From Embiotoca jacksoni (taxonomy: Eukaryota > Chordata > Actinopteri > Embiotocidae): DNA of 64,000 bases. A program made the translations under genes and the position numbers. Of the stretch, positions 21,354 to 31,813 are shown one piece after another. The notes beneath the pieces were generated by a model, which worked only from the letters and a program-made list of their open reading frames with translations, was not told the origin of the DNA and searched no databases. Location of the stretch: assembly GCA_022577435.1 (NCBI GenBank), contig JAKOON010000006.1:2140001-2204000 (forward strand). The letters are read 5' to 3'. How positions within the stretch are numbered: position 1 is the stretch's first letter; the number at the start of each line of letters is the position of its first letter.

Positions 21354-23308
21354 TGACGGACTGTATCACAGAATACATTAAATTCTGTGAACACACCACC
21401 GTACCATCCCGGACTGTAAAATGCTTCCCCAACAATAAACCGTGGATCACCAGTGACCTGAAAGTTCTTCTTAATAAGAAGAAAGCAGCCTTCAGGTCTG
21501 GGGACAGGGAGGAGCTCAGGAGAGTGCAGCGCCACCTGAAGGAGAAGATGAGGGAGTGCAAGGACTCCTACAGGAGGAAGCTGGAGGCCAAACTCCAGCA
21601 GAACAACGTGAGGGAGGTGTGGACCGGTATGAAGGAGATTACTGGGTTCAAAGGGAGAGAGAGACAACCAGAGGGCTCCCTGGAGAGGTCAAATGAACTA
21701 AACTGTTTCTTCAACAGGTTTAGTTCACCACCCTCATCTGTCTCCTCCACACCTCACACCTCCAAAACACCTCTGCTGCCTCCCCCCCTCCCCGCCCCCT
21801 GGTGAACTGCATTGAGCCCTCAATCACAAAGGGCTCTTCCTCCATCGACACCTCGACCCCCCCCACACACACACACACCCCTCACCCCCCTCTCTGTGAC
21901 GACTGGCCAGGTTAGGAGACAGCTGGAGAGAATCCACCAGCGCAAGGCTGCAGGACCTGACGGCATCAGCCCCGTGGTCCTGAAGACCTGCGCCGTCCAG
22001 CTGGCTGAGGTCCTACAACACCTCTTCAACCTGAGCCTGAAGCAGGAGGAGGTCCCGGTGCTGTGGAAGACGTCCTGTCTGGTTCCTGTCCCCAAGAAGA
22101 CGACTCCATCTGGCCTCAACGACTACCGACCGGTTGCCCTCACATCTCATGTGATGAAGGTGCTGGAGAGGCTGGTCTTGGCCCACCTCAGGCCGCTGGT
22201 GAAATCTTCTCTGGACCCTCTGCAATTTGCGTACCAGCCTCGTGTGGGAGTGGACGACGCCATCATCTACCTGCTGCAACGAGCTCAGTCACACCTGGAT
22301 GGAACCGGTGAATCTGTGAGAATCACTTTCTTTGATTTCTCCAGTGCATTCAACACCATCCAACCACTGCTACTGAGTGAGAAGCTGCGGGTGGTGGGGG
22401 TGGACACGTCCACCGTCTCCTGGATCAATGACTACCTGACAGGCAGACCACAGTTTGTCCGTCTGGGCAGCGTGCTGTCTGATACGGTGGTCACTGGTAC
22501 TGGAGCTCCACAGGGGACTGTTCTGTCCCCCTTTCTGTTCACCTTGTACACAACTGACTTCCAGTACAACTCAGAGTCCTGCCATCTGCAGAAGTTCTCT
22601 GATGACTCTGCAGTGGTAGGATGTATAAGGGATGGACAGGAGGAGGAGTACAGGGCAGTAGTGGAGGACTTTGTGGAGTGGGCGGGAAGAAATCACCTGC
22701 TCCTGAACGTGGCCGAGACCAGAGAGATGGTGGTCGACTTCAGGAGGAAGGCGACAGCTCCACAACCGCTGAGAGTTCTGGGAGAGGAGGTGGACATGGT
22801 TGAGGAGTACAAGTACCCGGGTGTCTCCATCGACAACAGACTGAAATGGAAGACCAACATCAATGCTGTCTACAAGAAGGTGATGAGTCGACTCTTTTTC
22901 CTGAGGAAACTTCGATCCTTCAATGTGTGCAGCGAGATGTTGGAGATGTTCTACCAGTCTGTTGTGGCCAGTGCATTGTACTTCGCTGGGGTCTGCTGGG
23001 GGAGCAGCATTGGAGCCGGTGACACCAACAGACTTAACAAACTGGTTAAGAAGGCTGGCTCCATCATCGGCTACAAACTAGATAGTCTGGAAAAGGTGGT
23101 GGAGAGGAGGACGCTGAACAAACTATTGTCCATCTTGGATAATCCTGTCCACCCTCTCAACCACCTGCTGCAGGGACAGCGGAGCACTTTCTCTAAAAGG
23201 TTCCTCCAGCTCCGCTGTCACAAGGACAGATACAGGAGATCATTCCTGCCAACTGTAATAAGACTTTACAATAACTCACCTCTGGCAAAATCCATCATAC
23301 AACAATAA
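21354..23308 (+). pseudogene. Reverse transcriptase ORF of the Rex1-like LINE
   Basis: One reading frame runs through the element. A single in-frame TGA at 21803-21805 separates a pre-RT segment (NNKPWITSDLKVLLNKKKAA) from the RT. The RT carries NDYRPVALTSHVMKVLERL, motif A FFDFSSAFNTIQP, motif B GAPQGTVLSPFLFTLY and motif C FSDDSAVVG, with S rather than A/V before the DD pair. The catalytic aspartates are intact. The lack of endonuclease together with the stop indicates a dead copy, but decay is slight, so insertion was fairly recent. Confidence 0.85.
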
Positions 23309-23359
23309 CACTGTTGACTGTGTTTCTTGGTTGCTTGTATATTATATATATAGATATAT

Positions 23360-23374
23360 ACTGTACTGTATGTG

Positions 23375-23423
<49 letters not shown>

Positions 23424-23600
23424 ACTGTGTTTATTGGTTTGTTGTATATAATATATATAGATATATAATGTACTGTATATATACTGTATATACTGTGCAT
23501 TTTATATTTTATATTTATATTTTTTACTGCTATTTAATTTTATTGCTTTTCTATTATATTATTCTATTCTATTATTTTATTCTATTGTTTCTATTATTGC
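23360..23600. repeat. (TA)n and AT-rich low-complexity tract in the LINE 3' UTR
   Basis: TATATA runs with two near-copies of a 'gttgactgtgtttnttgg...tatata' segment (23312 and 23420) suggest a small internal duplication. Confidence 0.8.
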
Positions 23601-23676
23601 TTCTGTATGTATGCTGCTGTGGTGAAAAAAAATTCCCCTCGGGGATTAATAAAGTATATACCTACCTACCTACCTA

Positions 23677-23969
23677 AATGTTCAGCTACTGTCTCCTTCC
23701 ACTCCACCACATTTATCTGACAGCTTCAGTCACTTTTCACATGAAGATTTGTCACAGTGGACGAAATAAGTTGTTAAAATCCAACAATTTGTTAAATATT
23801 AAACCAGCAGTTTGTTTGTTTTACCTCATTTTGTAAAACTGATCTGTGAGCTGCAATAAACTCAGTGAGATACAGGAAGGAGGAAACAAACCCTGACAGA
23901 CAGAGCTGCACCGGCACTCTTTAAAGGAGTAATCTGTCGGAATTAAAACCAAATAGATTTGTTTTCAGA
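23677..23969. other. Spacer before TRIM copy 2
   Basis: Continuation of the unit spacer after the LINE, alignable to 17275-17560. It includes 'ctgtgagctgcaataaactcagtgagatac'-type sequence. No gene is seen. Confidence 0.7.
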
Positions 23970-24376
23970 AGTGTTCCTGAGACCATGCAGTGATTTCCAC
24001 TAAAGAATTTTGTCTGTTTTTAATGCAGTGCTGCCTGAGGACCCGAAGATCACCACCATCCAATATTCAGCCTTGTCCCTTGTGTACAGATTTCTCCAGA
24101 TTCTCTGAATCATTTGATTATATTATGAACTGTAGATGATGAAATCCACAAATTAATTGTAATTTTGACTCTGTTCAAACTTTTTGAGATTTGTTGGTGC
24201 CATCAAATTATTAAGAAGGCATATATTTTTTCTAAAATAGAATTTCTCTTTCAACAGTTGATATGTTGTCTTTGGTCGATTTTCAATTAAATATGAGTTT
24301 ACATGATTTGTAAATCATCACATTTATTTTATTACATTTTACACAACATCCCAACTGTTTTTGGAAACAGTGTTGT
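23970..24376. repeat. DNA-transposon-like relic before TRIM copy 2
   Basis: Same block as 17560-17975, with 'gctgcctgaggacccgaaga' at 24031 and the 'ggaaacagtgttgt' end at about 24362-24375. No coding capacity. Confidence 0.55.
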
Positions 24377-24820
24377 CACTTTAATAATGTCTGAACCTGA
24401 ATGAGGAAACACATCCTGACAAACAGCAGCAGAGAGGCGGAGCCAAACTGGAACAACTCCATTACAGGTCACATTAAAGTGAAAGAGAAAGTTAGTCAGA
24501 GAGACGGCAGAGCTGCAGTGGAGATGAATCTCTGTGTTTCTGTCTGAAGATCAAATAAACTTCATCTGTTCTTCCTCAACACCTGAGTCCAACACTGGTG
24601 AGTACAGATGATCAGATTTACAGTTTCAACAACCAGCATCAACACAAAACTTACAGCTTCAATCAAACAGGAAGTTCAACTCCTTTCATTTCGTACCGAC
24701 TCCTCGTGTCACGTTAACTCTGTGAAGTTCAGCTGTAGAACAGAAGAAACAATAGAAGAATATTTGTCTTCATAACTCTTTTTAAAATGATGTTTTTCCC
24801 TCTTTGACTTTTGTCCTCAG
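24377..24820 (+). promoter_or_regulatory. TRIM copy 2 promoter, UTR exon and intron
   Basis: It has the best ISRE-like core of the array, GAAAGAGAAA (GAAANNGAAA) at 24481-24490. Exon 1 ends at 24597, and the intron is 24598-24820. Confidence 0.7.
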
Positions 24821-24829
24821 ACTGCAGAC

Positions 24830-26473
24830 ATGTCTGCTGCCAGCTGTCTTCTCTCTGAGGATCAGTTTCTGTGCTCCATCTGTCTGGATGTGTTCACTGA
24901 TCCAGTCAGCACACCATGTGGACACAACTTCTGCAAAAACTGCATCACTCAACACTGGACCGTTACCGACAGGTGTCAGTGTCCCATGTGTAAAGAGAAG
25001 TTCAACACTAGACCTCAGCTGAGAGTCAACACATTCATCTCTGAGATAGTTGCTCAGTTCAGACATGAAGCTCAACAGAAAGCCAGCAGCAGCAGCTCAG
25101 AGCAACAAGCTGCCAAACCAGGAGAAGTTCCCTGTGACGTCTGCACTGGAACCAAACTGAAGGCCCTCAAGTCCTGCCTGGTGTGTCTGACCTCCTACTG
25201 TGAGACTCACCTGCAGCCTCATCTGACAACGTCCGGCCTGAAAAGACATCAGCTGACGGAGCCTGTGGAGAACCTGGAAGGCAGGATGTGTACGAAGCAC
25301 GATAAACCTCTGGAGCTGTTCTGTCAGACCGACCAGACATGTGTCTGCATGCTCTGCTCTGTTTTAGACCACAAGACACACGAGTTGGTTCCTCTGAGAG
25401 AAGAATATGAAGGAAAGAAGGCAGAGCTGGGGAAGACAGAGGCTGAGATTCAGCAGATGATCCAGAAGAGACGACTGAAGATTGAGGAGCTCAAAGAGTC
25501 GGTGAAGACGAGTAAAGCTGCTGCAGACAGAGAGAAAGCAGAAGGTGTTGAGGTGTTCACTGCTCTGAAGGAGGCGGCTGAGAGAGGCCTGAACGAGCTC
25601 ATGGAGGAGATCCAAGAGAAGCAGGAAACAGTAGAGAAACAGGCTGAAGGTTTCATCACAGATCTGCAGCAGGAAATCTCTGAGCTGATGAAGAGGAGCT
25701 CTGAGGTGGAGCAGCTCTCACGCTCTGCAGACCACCTCCACCTCCTCCAAAGCTTCTCGTCCCTGACAGCTGCTCCACCCACTGAGGACCGGACAGAGGT
25801 CAGCGTCTGTCCACCATCATATGAGGGGACTGTGGTGAGAGCTGTGGTTCAGCTGGAGGAGACGCTCAGGAAAAAGAGGAAGCTGCTGTTTGAGGCCGAG
25901 CTGAAGAGACTCCAGCAGTCTGCAGTGGACGTGACTCTGGATCCTGATACAGCACATCCTAACCTCATCCTGTCTGATGACGGGAAACAAGTGAACCATG
26001 GTGACGTGAGGAAGAATCTTCCAGACAACCCAGAGAGGTTTTCTCAATGTGTTTGTGTTTTAGGAAAACAGAGTTTCTCTGCAGGCAGATTTTACTTTGA
26101 GGTTCAGGTTAAAGGAAAGACAGACTGGACATTAGGAGTGGTCAGAGAGTTGATCAAGAGGAAGGGAAACATCACTGCATGTCCTCAGGAAGGTTTCTGG
26201 ACTATATGGTTGAGAAATGGAAATAAATACGAAGCTCTTGCTGACCCTTCAGTCCGTCTGAGTCTTGGGTCTGGTCCTGAGAAGGTGGGGGTGTTTGTGG
26301 ATTATGAGGAGGGTCTGGTCTCCTTTTATGATGTCGATGCTGCAGCTCTTATCTACTCCTTTACTGGCTGCTCCTTCACTGACAAACTCCTCCCATTTTT
26401 CAATCCCTGTTTTAATGAAGGTGGTAAAAACTCTGCACCTCTGATCATCTCTCCTGTCAATCAAACTACCTGA
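24830..26473 (+). CDS. TRIM copy 2, RING-B-box-coiled coil-PRY/SPRY
   Basis: Intact 547-aa member with all RING and B-box zinc ligands at the positions given for copy 1. Its RING tail is type A (KEKFNTRPQLRVNT, FISEIV). Private or rare changes are Met258 in the coiled coil, Cys327 in the linker (VCPPSYEG; other copies have Arg) and C-terminal QTT. Its SPRY patches are VNHGDV, QCVCVLG, TDWTLGVVRELIKRKGN, ITACPQEG and NKYEALADPSV, making it the most divergent SPRY around 440-455. AATAAA lies at 27356-27361, displaced by an insertion in the 3' UTR (26938-27298). Predicted E3 ligase; no substrate can be named. Confidence 0.93.
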   Translation: MSAASCLLSEDQFLCSICLDVFTDPVSTPCGHNFCKNCITQHWTVTDRCQCPMCKEKFNTRPQLRVNTFISEIVAQFRHEAQQKASSSSSEQQAAKPGEVPCDVCTGTKLKALKSCLVCLTSYCETHLQPHLTTSGLKRHQLTEPVENLEGRMCTKHDKPLELFCQTDQTCVCMLCSVLDHKTHELVPLREEYEGKKAELGKTEAEIQQMIQKRRLKIEELKESVKTSKAAADREKAEGVEVFTALKEAAERGLNELMEEIQEKQETVEKQAEGFITDLQQEISELMKRSSEVEQLSRSADHLHLLQSFSSLTAAPPTEDRTEVSVCPPSYEGTVVRAVVQLEETLRKKRKLLFEAELKRLQQSAVDVTLDPDTAHPNLILSDDGKQVNHGDVRKNLPDNPERFSQCVCVLGKQSFSAGRFYFEVQVKGKTDWTLGVVRELIKRKGNITACPQEGFWTIWLRNGNKYEALADPSVRLSLGSGPEKVGVFVDYEEGLVSFYDVDAAALIYSFTGCSFTDKLLPFFNPCFNEGGKNSAPLIISPVNQTT

Positions 26474-27965
26474 TCTGTTTCATGATGAAGCGTCTCCATC
26501 AGTGAACGTACTTATTAAAAATGTTCTCTGTGATCCGGTCTGTGGGACTGAGGCTGAGGGAAATGTGTCTCTTGTGATGTCCAGTATGTCCCCACTGTTT
26601 CCTGTCTGATGTGATGATGCAGCATTAAAAGTCATGATGTCCTGAGCTGGAATGTTTCTGTCAGAGTGTCAGAAAGCTTCAGAGTCACAACATCAACACG
26701 TCTGAGCAGGAAACACATTTTCTCTGCAGGTTGAAGGTTTTTCTGTTTTTTGATGAAGAGATTTTACAATCAAATGTAACATAATGTGATGTAATAACTG
26801 CAGCAGTGAGAGGCAGGTACGAAACATCAACATGTTGGGGTGTTTATGGGCTGCATGTCATATTATTGATCAGTTAATGTAGGAAACAATCAGCAGATTA
26901 ATCAATCATGAGTGTCAGTACACTGATAGATGATGTCAGTGTGATGTCTGCAAAAGGAAAAAAAATAATATATACCTGAATTTATTTTTAAACATTCGTT
27001 TTGTGCTTATTTTGCTACTACCATGCTACTGTGATTGAAAACATTGTATATACTAGGTCGATAATGTATTTAGCATTTGCTATATTTTCAAATGTATAAC
27101 TATCATTTTGATCAGATTTTTGTTATATTTTTTTGGGGTGATGTGTTAAACTCGTTGATGTGTCTAGTTTTTCTAATTGCTGTATTGTGCTCCACATTGT
27201 CACATGAAAAGTATATTGATTATGTCGGTTAGTATTACTTGATTGCAAAATTTCAATCGTTTTTAATTGAATGCTGGGAAGGTTATATTTATTAACCTGA
27301 GTGTCAGTACACTGACAGATGATGTATGATGATGTATGTGTTATTAAATTTGACCAATAAAGAAAATTCTGAATATAATATCTGTTTTCAGCCTCCACTA
27401 TTTTTGTAATGATCAATATTATAATGCTGAGATTGTGAAAAATGTTTTATTTTGAAACTTTTGAGCCTGGTGTATTTCCCGTCGGTGTCCAGCAGATGGC
27501 ATCAGAACAGCAGCCATTTGGTAACAACATGAACAGATCAACTTCCTGTTTACATCCAGGAACATGAGAAGAGTCTGTGGTGGAAAGTAACCAAGTACAT
27601 TTACTAAAGTACGATTTGTAGGTATTCGTACTTCACTGGAGTATTTAAATGTTCAGCTACTGTCTCCTTCCACTCCACCACATTTATCTGATAGCTTTAT
27701 CACTTTTCACATGAAGATTTGTCACAGTGGATGAAATAAGAAGTTGTTAAAATCCAACAATTTGTTAAATTTTCAACCAGTAGTTTGTTTGTTTGACCTC
27801 ATTTTGTAAAGCTAATCTGTGAGCTGCAACAAACTCACAGTGAGATACAGGAAGGAGGAAACAAACCCTGACAGACAGAGCTGCACCGGCCCTCTTTAAA
27901 GGAGTAAACTGTAGAAATTAAACCACTTTAGTTCGTTTTCAGAATTATGATATGATGAACTTATC
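26474..27965 (+). other. TRIM copy 2 3' UTR and spacer with a 360-bp insertion
   Basis: Standard 3' UTR to about 26937. AT-rich sequence absent from other units follows to about 27298, flanked by near-identical 'gagtgtcagtacactga' repeats (26909 and 27300). The normal poly(A) signal is at 27356-27361 and the standard spacer follows. No LTR-like insertion is present. Confidence 0.8.
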
Positions 27966-28499
27966 AGTGTTTGTTTGTGTGTGTGTGTGTGTGTTTGTGT
28001 GTGACTGCAGTTAATTACGTGCCTTTGATTTAACAATCAAACCATCAGATTCATCCAGACCTGACAGGCGTCGCTGCGTTTTATTGACTGCAGCCCGGAG
28101 GAGACCGACCTGTCAGGTTTCTGTCGACCAATAGGAGCGGCTGTAACAGAAGCACCTTCAGGATGTTTCAGTTAAATGCGGCAGATAAACGTTTAATGAG
28201 TCTTTAGCTGTAATGCAGCTGGAAGCAGACGTCAGTAGCACCACGTTAATAAATGTCTTTAAAGTGATACTTGATGTCTGAATGAAACTGTCACATTAAA
28301 AAGGACCAACACACACAAACTTAGTTCTGTTTGTAAACGATTTAATGAGAAGAGAAATTAAAATATAACCTGATGTGAGGCAGCAGGATTCAGTTCATGT
28401 TGTTTCCAGGTGACGGGAAGTGGATGGTGTCCGGTCAGGAGGACTCGACCTGACGAGTGTCTGACTCCAGGACCGTCGGTGTTCATAGAAACGAGGTCT
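27966..28499. other. Duplicated acaa1 3' flank and esf1 3' UTR (copy 1)
   Basis: A GT run (27976-28003) leads into the block also seen after acaa1 at 16498-16680. That block includes an AATAAA in 'cacgttaataaatgtc' (about 28246). It continues past the point where the acaa1 locus switches to TRIM sequence. On the minus strand an ATTAAA (in 'gatttaatgag', about 28340) would serve esf1. Confidence 0.75.
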
Positions 28500-28842
28500 C
28501 TACGTGATCTTCTGCTTCTTCCGAGCCTGAAACGTCTCTGTTTTGCTTTTAATCGACTTGACGAGCAGCGACAGACTCGGGTCCATCGCTTTATTCAGAG
28601 CGCCGACGTCACTTTCCCGCATCTTCCTGTTTACTCTTGGCACCTGCCGGTGTGGGCGTGGTCTCCTAAGTGCCGACCGTGTGGCGCCGCCCCGCTTCTT
28701 CCTCCTCCTCCTCCTGCCGGCGCTGCTTCTCAGCCAGGATGCTCTGAGTGGCTCTGGTCTTCTTGTAGCTGGGGTGGGAGGGGTCCAGGTTGAACAGGTG
28801 GGAGGTGAAAATGGCCTGGAAACGAGGGTCTTTGACGTCCAG
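28500..28842 (-). pseudogene. esf1: esf1 last-exon copy 1, frameshifted
   Basis: ESF1 is a nucleolar protein for 18S rRNA processing. On the minus strand an acceptor (tgtcctcag) precedes codons for LDVKDPRFQAIFTSHLFN and DPSHPSYKKTRATQSILAEK, which fit the C-terminal NUC153 region. The last segment, KAMDPSLSLLVKSIKSKTE followed by TFQARKKQKIT and a stop, fits the ESF1 C-terminus. An in-frame TAG follows the E-rich run. An 8-bp deletion relative to the second copy (near 28618) puts the tail out of frame. Only the last exon is present. Naming rests on recalled ESF1 motifs. Confidence 0.75.
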
Positions 28843-28917
28843 CTGAGGACAGAAGGAGACAGGTGTTATTCCCTCCTGCTGTGTCTCTGAGTCAGACTGA
28901 CTTTAACTCTCAAAATC
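28843..28917. other. Remnant of the esf1 last intron
   Basis: A short intronic stretch upstream (minus strand) of the esf1 acceptor. It runs into the transposon relic at 'aaatccacaaatt', a string shared with the ordinary relics, and so marks a recombination junction. Confidence 0.55.
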
Positions 28918-29155
28918 CACAAATTCTTTGCAATTTTGACTCGATTTCAACTTTTTGAGACGTGTTGCTGCTGTCAAATTTAAAATAAGAATATATTTTT
29001 CATAAAACAATAGAACTTTTTTCAGTTTCAACATTTGATATGTTGTCTTTGGTCCATTTTCAATTAAAAATGAGTTTACATGGTTTATAGATATTTACAT
29101 ATATTTAATTACATTTTACACAGCATCCCAACTTTTTTGGAAACAGTGTTGTTCA
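28918..29155. repeat. Short form of the DNA-transposon-like relic before TRIM copy 3
   Basis: Only the right part of the repeat is present. Its sequence ('gagacgtgttgctg', 'gcatcccaacttttttgg') differs from that in other units but matches 54796-55042. It directly joins the esf1 intron to the TRIM promoter. Confidence 0.6.
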
Positions 29156-29604
29156 TTTAATAACGTCTGAACTTGATTGAGGAAACTCACCCTGACAAAC
29201 AGCAGCAGAGAGGCAAAGCCAAACTGGAACAACCAGATTCCAGGTCACGTTAAAGTGAAAAAGTGAAAGTTAAAATTAGTCAGAGAGATGGCAGAGCAGC
29301 AATCGAGACTAATCTCTGTGTTTCTATCTGAAGATTAAATAAACTTCATCTGTTTTTCCTCAACACCTGAGTCCAACACTGGTGAGTACAGCTGATCAGA
29401 TTTACAGTTTCAACAACCAGCATCAACACAAAACTTACAGCTTCAATCAAACAGGAAGTTCAACTCCTTTCATTTCGTACCGACTCCTCGTGTCACGTTA
29501 ACTCTGTGAAGTTCAGCTGTAGAACAGAAGAAACAATAGAAGAATATTTGTCTTCATAACTCTTTTTAAAATGATGTTTTTCCCTCTTTGACTTTTGTCC
29601 TCAG
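29156..29604 (+). promoter_or_regulatory. TRIM copy 3 promoter, UTR exon and intron
   Basis: Tandem IRF-type motif aaagtgaaaaagtgaaagt at 29252-29270 (two GTGAAA cores). Exon 1 ends at 29380, and the intron is 29381-29604. Confidence 0.7.
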
Positions 29605-29613
29605 ACTGCAGAC

Positions 29614-31257
29614 ATGTCTGCTGCCAGCTGTCTTCTCTCTGAGGATCAGTTTCTGTGCTCCATCTGTCTGGATGTGTTCACTGATCCAGTCAGCACACCA
29701 TGTGGACACAACTTCTGCAAAAACTGCATCACTCAACACTGGACCGTTACCAACAGGTGTCAGTGTCCCATGTGTAATAAGGTGTTCCGGAAAAGATCTG
29801 AACTAAACATCAACACGTTCATCTCTGAGATAGTTGCTCAGTTCAGACATGAAGCTCAACAGAAAGCCAGCAGCAGCAGCTCAGAGCAACAAGCTGCCAA
29901 ACCAGGAGAAGTTCCCTGTGACGTCTGCACTGGAACCAAACTGAAGGCCCTCAAGTCCTGCCTGGTGTGTCTGACCTCCTACTGTGAGACTCACCTGCAG
30001 CCTCATCTGACAACATCCAGCCTGAAAAGACATCAGCTGACGGAGCCTGTGGACAACCTGGAAGGCAGGATGTGTACGAAGCACCATAAACCTCTGGAGC
30101 TGTTCTGTCAGACCGACCAGACATGTGTCTGCATGCTCTGCTTTGTTTTAGACCACAAGACACACGAGTTGGTTCCTCTGAGAGAAGAATATGAAGGAAA
30201 GAAGGCAGAGCTGGGGAAGACAGAGGCTGAGATTCAGCAGATGATCCAGAAGAGACGACTGAAGATTGAGGAGCTCAAAGAGTCGGTGAAGACGAGTAAA
30301 GCTGCTGCAGACAGAGAGAAAGCAGAAGGCGTTGAGGTGTTCACTGCTCTGAAGGAGGCGGCTGAGAGAGGCCTGAACGAGCTCATAGAGGAGATCCAAG
30401 AGAAGCAGGAAACAGTAGAGAAACAGGCTGAAGGTTTCATCACAGATCTGCAGCAGGAAATCTCTGAGCTGATGAAGAGGAGCTCTGAGGTGGAGCAGCT
30501 CTCACGCTCTGCAGACCACCTCCACCTCCTCCAAAGCTTGTCGTCCCTGACAGCTGCTCCACCCACCGAGGACCGGACAGAGGTCAGCGTCCGTCCACCA
30601 TCATATGAGGGGACTGTGGTGAGAGCTGTGGTTCAGCTGGAGGAGACGCTCAGGAAAAAGAGGAAGCTGCTGTTTGAGGCCGAGCTGAAGAGACTCCAGC
30701 AGTCTGCAGTGGACGTGACTCTGGATCCTGATACAGCACATCCTGAACTCATCCTGTCTGATGACGGGAAACAAGTACATGACAGTGATGTGAGGAAGAA
30801 TCTTCCAGACAACCCAGAGAGGTTTTCTAAAAGTGGTTGTGTTTTAGGAAAGAAGAGTTTCTCTGCAGGCAGATTTTACTTTGAGGTTCAGGTTAAAGGA
30901 AAGACAGAATGGGATTTAGGAGTTGTCAGAGAGTCGATCAACAGGAAGGGAGAGATCACACTTTCTCCTCAGAAAGGTTTCTGGACTATATGGTTGAGAA
31001 ATGGAAATGAATACAAAGCTCTTGCTGGTCCTTCAGTCCGTCTGAGTCTTGGGTCTGGTCCTGAGAAGGTGGGGGTGTTTGTGGATTATGAGGAGGGTCT
31101 GGTCTCCTTTTATGATGTTGATGCTGCAGCTCTTATCTACTCCTTTACTGGCTGCTCCTTCACTGACAAACTCCTCCCATACTTCAGTCCCTGTTTTAAT
31201 GATGGTGGTAAAAACTCTGCACCTCTGATCATCTCTCCTGTCAATCAAACTGCCTGA
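29614..31257 (+). CDS. TRIM copy 3, RING-B-box-coiled coil-PRY/SPRY
   Basis: Intact 547-aa member. The RING has Asn47, and the tail is type B (NKVFRKRSELNINT), while FISEIV follows as in type A copies 1 and 2, so the 55-75 region is mosaic. B-box 2 has CFVLDH, and the linker has LQSLSSL. The SPRY is nearly that of copy 1 (VHDSDV, KSGCVLG, EWDLGVV, GEITLSPQKG, ALAGPSV, YFSPC) although the two genes are about 10.7 kb apart with copy 2 between them. All zinc ligands are kept. AATAAA lies at 31741-31746. The gene lies directly downstream of the esf1 exon relic, in opposite orientation. Confidence 0.93.
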   Translation: MSAASCLLSEDQFLCSICLDVFTDPVSTPCGHNFCKNCITQHWTVTNRCQCPMCNKVFRKRSELNINTFISEIVAQFRHEAQQKASSSSSEQQAAKPGEVPCDVCTGTKLKALKSCLVCLTSYCETHLQPHLTTSSLKRHQLTEPVDNLEGRMCTKHHKPLELFCQTDQTCVCMLCFVLDHKTHELVPLREEYEGKKAELGKTEAEIQQMIQKRRLKIEELKESVKTSKAAADREKAEGVEVFTALKEAAERGLNELIEEIQEKQETVEKQAEGFITDLQQEISELMKRSSEVEQLSRSADHLHLLQSLSSLTAAPPTEDRTEVSVRPPSYEGTVVRAVVQLEETLRKKRKLLFEAELKRLQQSAVDVTLDPDTAHPELILSDDGKQVHDSDVRKNLPDNPERFSKSGCVLGKKSFSAGRFYFEVQVKGKTEWDLGVVRESINRKGEITLSPQKGFWTIWLRNGNEYKALAGPSVRLSLGSGPEKVGVFVDYEEGLVSFYDVDAAALIYSFTGCSFTDKLLPYFSPCFNDGGKNSAPLIISPVNQTA

Positions 31258-31813
31258 TCTGTTTCATGATGAAGCGTCTCCATCAGTGAACGTACTTATT
31301 AAAAAGGTTCTCTGTGATCCGGTCTGTGGGACTGAGGCTGAAGGAAATGTGTCTCCTCTGATGTCCAGTATGTCCACACTGTTTCCTGTCTGATGTGATG
31401 ATGCAGCATTAAAAGTCACGACGTCCTGAGCTGGAATGTTTCTGTCAGAGTGTCAGAAAGCTTCAGAGTCACAACATCAACACGTCTGAGCAGGAAACAC
31501 ATTTTCTCTGCAGGTTGAAGGTTTTTCTGTTTTTTGATGAAGATATTTTACAATCAAATGTAACATAATGTGAAGTAATAACTGCAGCAGTGAGAGGCAG
31601 GTACGAAACATCAACATGTTGGGGTGTTTATGGGCTACATGTCATATTATTGATCAGTTAATGTAGGAAACAAATAGCAGATTAATCAATCATGAGTGTC
31701 AGTACACTGACAGACGATGCATGTGTTATTAAATTTGACCAATAAAACAGATTCTGAAAATAATATCTGTTTTCAGCCTCCAGTTTTTATAACAATCAAT
31801 ATTATAATGCTGA
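31258..31813 (+). other. TRIM copy 3 3' UTR
   Basis: Standard array 3' UTR with the poly(A) signal at 31741-31746. It ends at the LTR-like insertion. Confidence 0.8.

Larger units (their letters stand above)
21354..23676 (+). mobile_element. Rex1/Babar-like non-LTR retrotransposon, 5'-truncated
   Basis: Flanking sequence (gtttactcgagtat before, aatgttcagctactgtctcc after) is continuous in other units, for example 43180-43220, so the edges are visible. The element starts inside the linker before the reverse transcriptase, so the endonuclease is missing. The 3' end reads 'ggggattaataaagtata' followed by a short CCTA repeat tail, as in Rex1-type fish LINEs. There is no clear target-site duplication. 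It is found in only one of nine units, so it inserted after that unit formed or was lost elsewhere. Confidence 0.85.
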
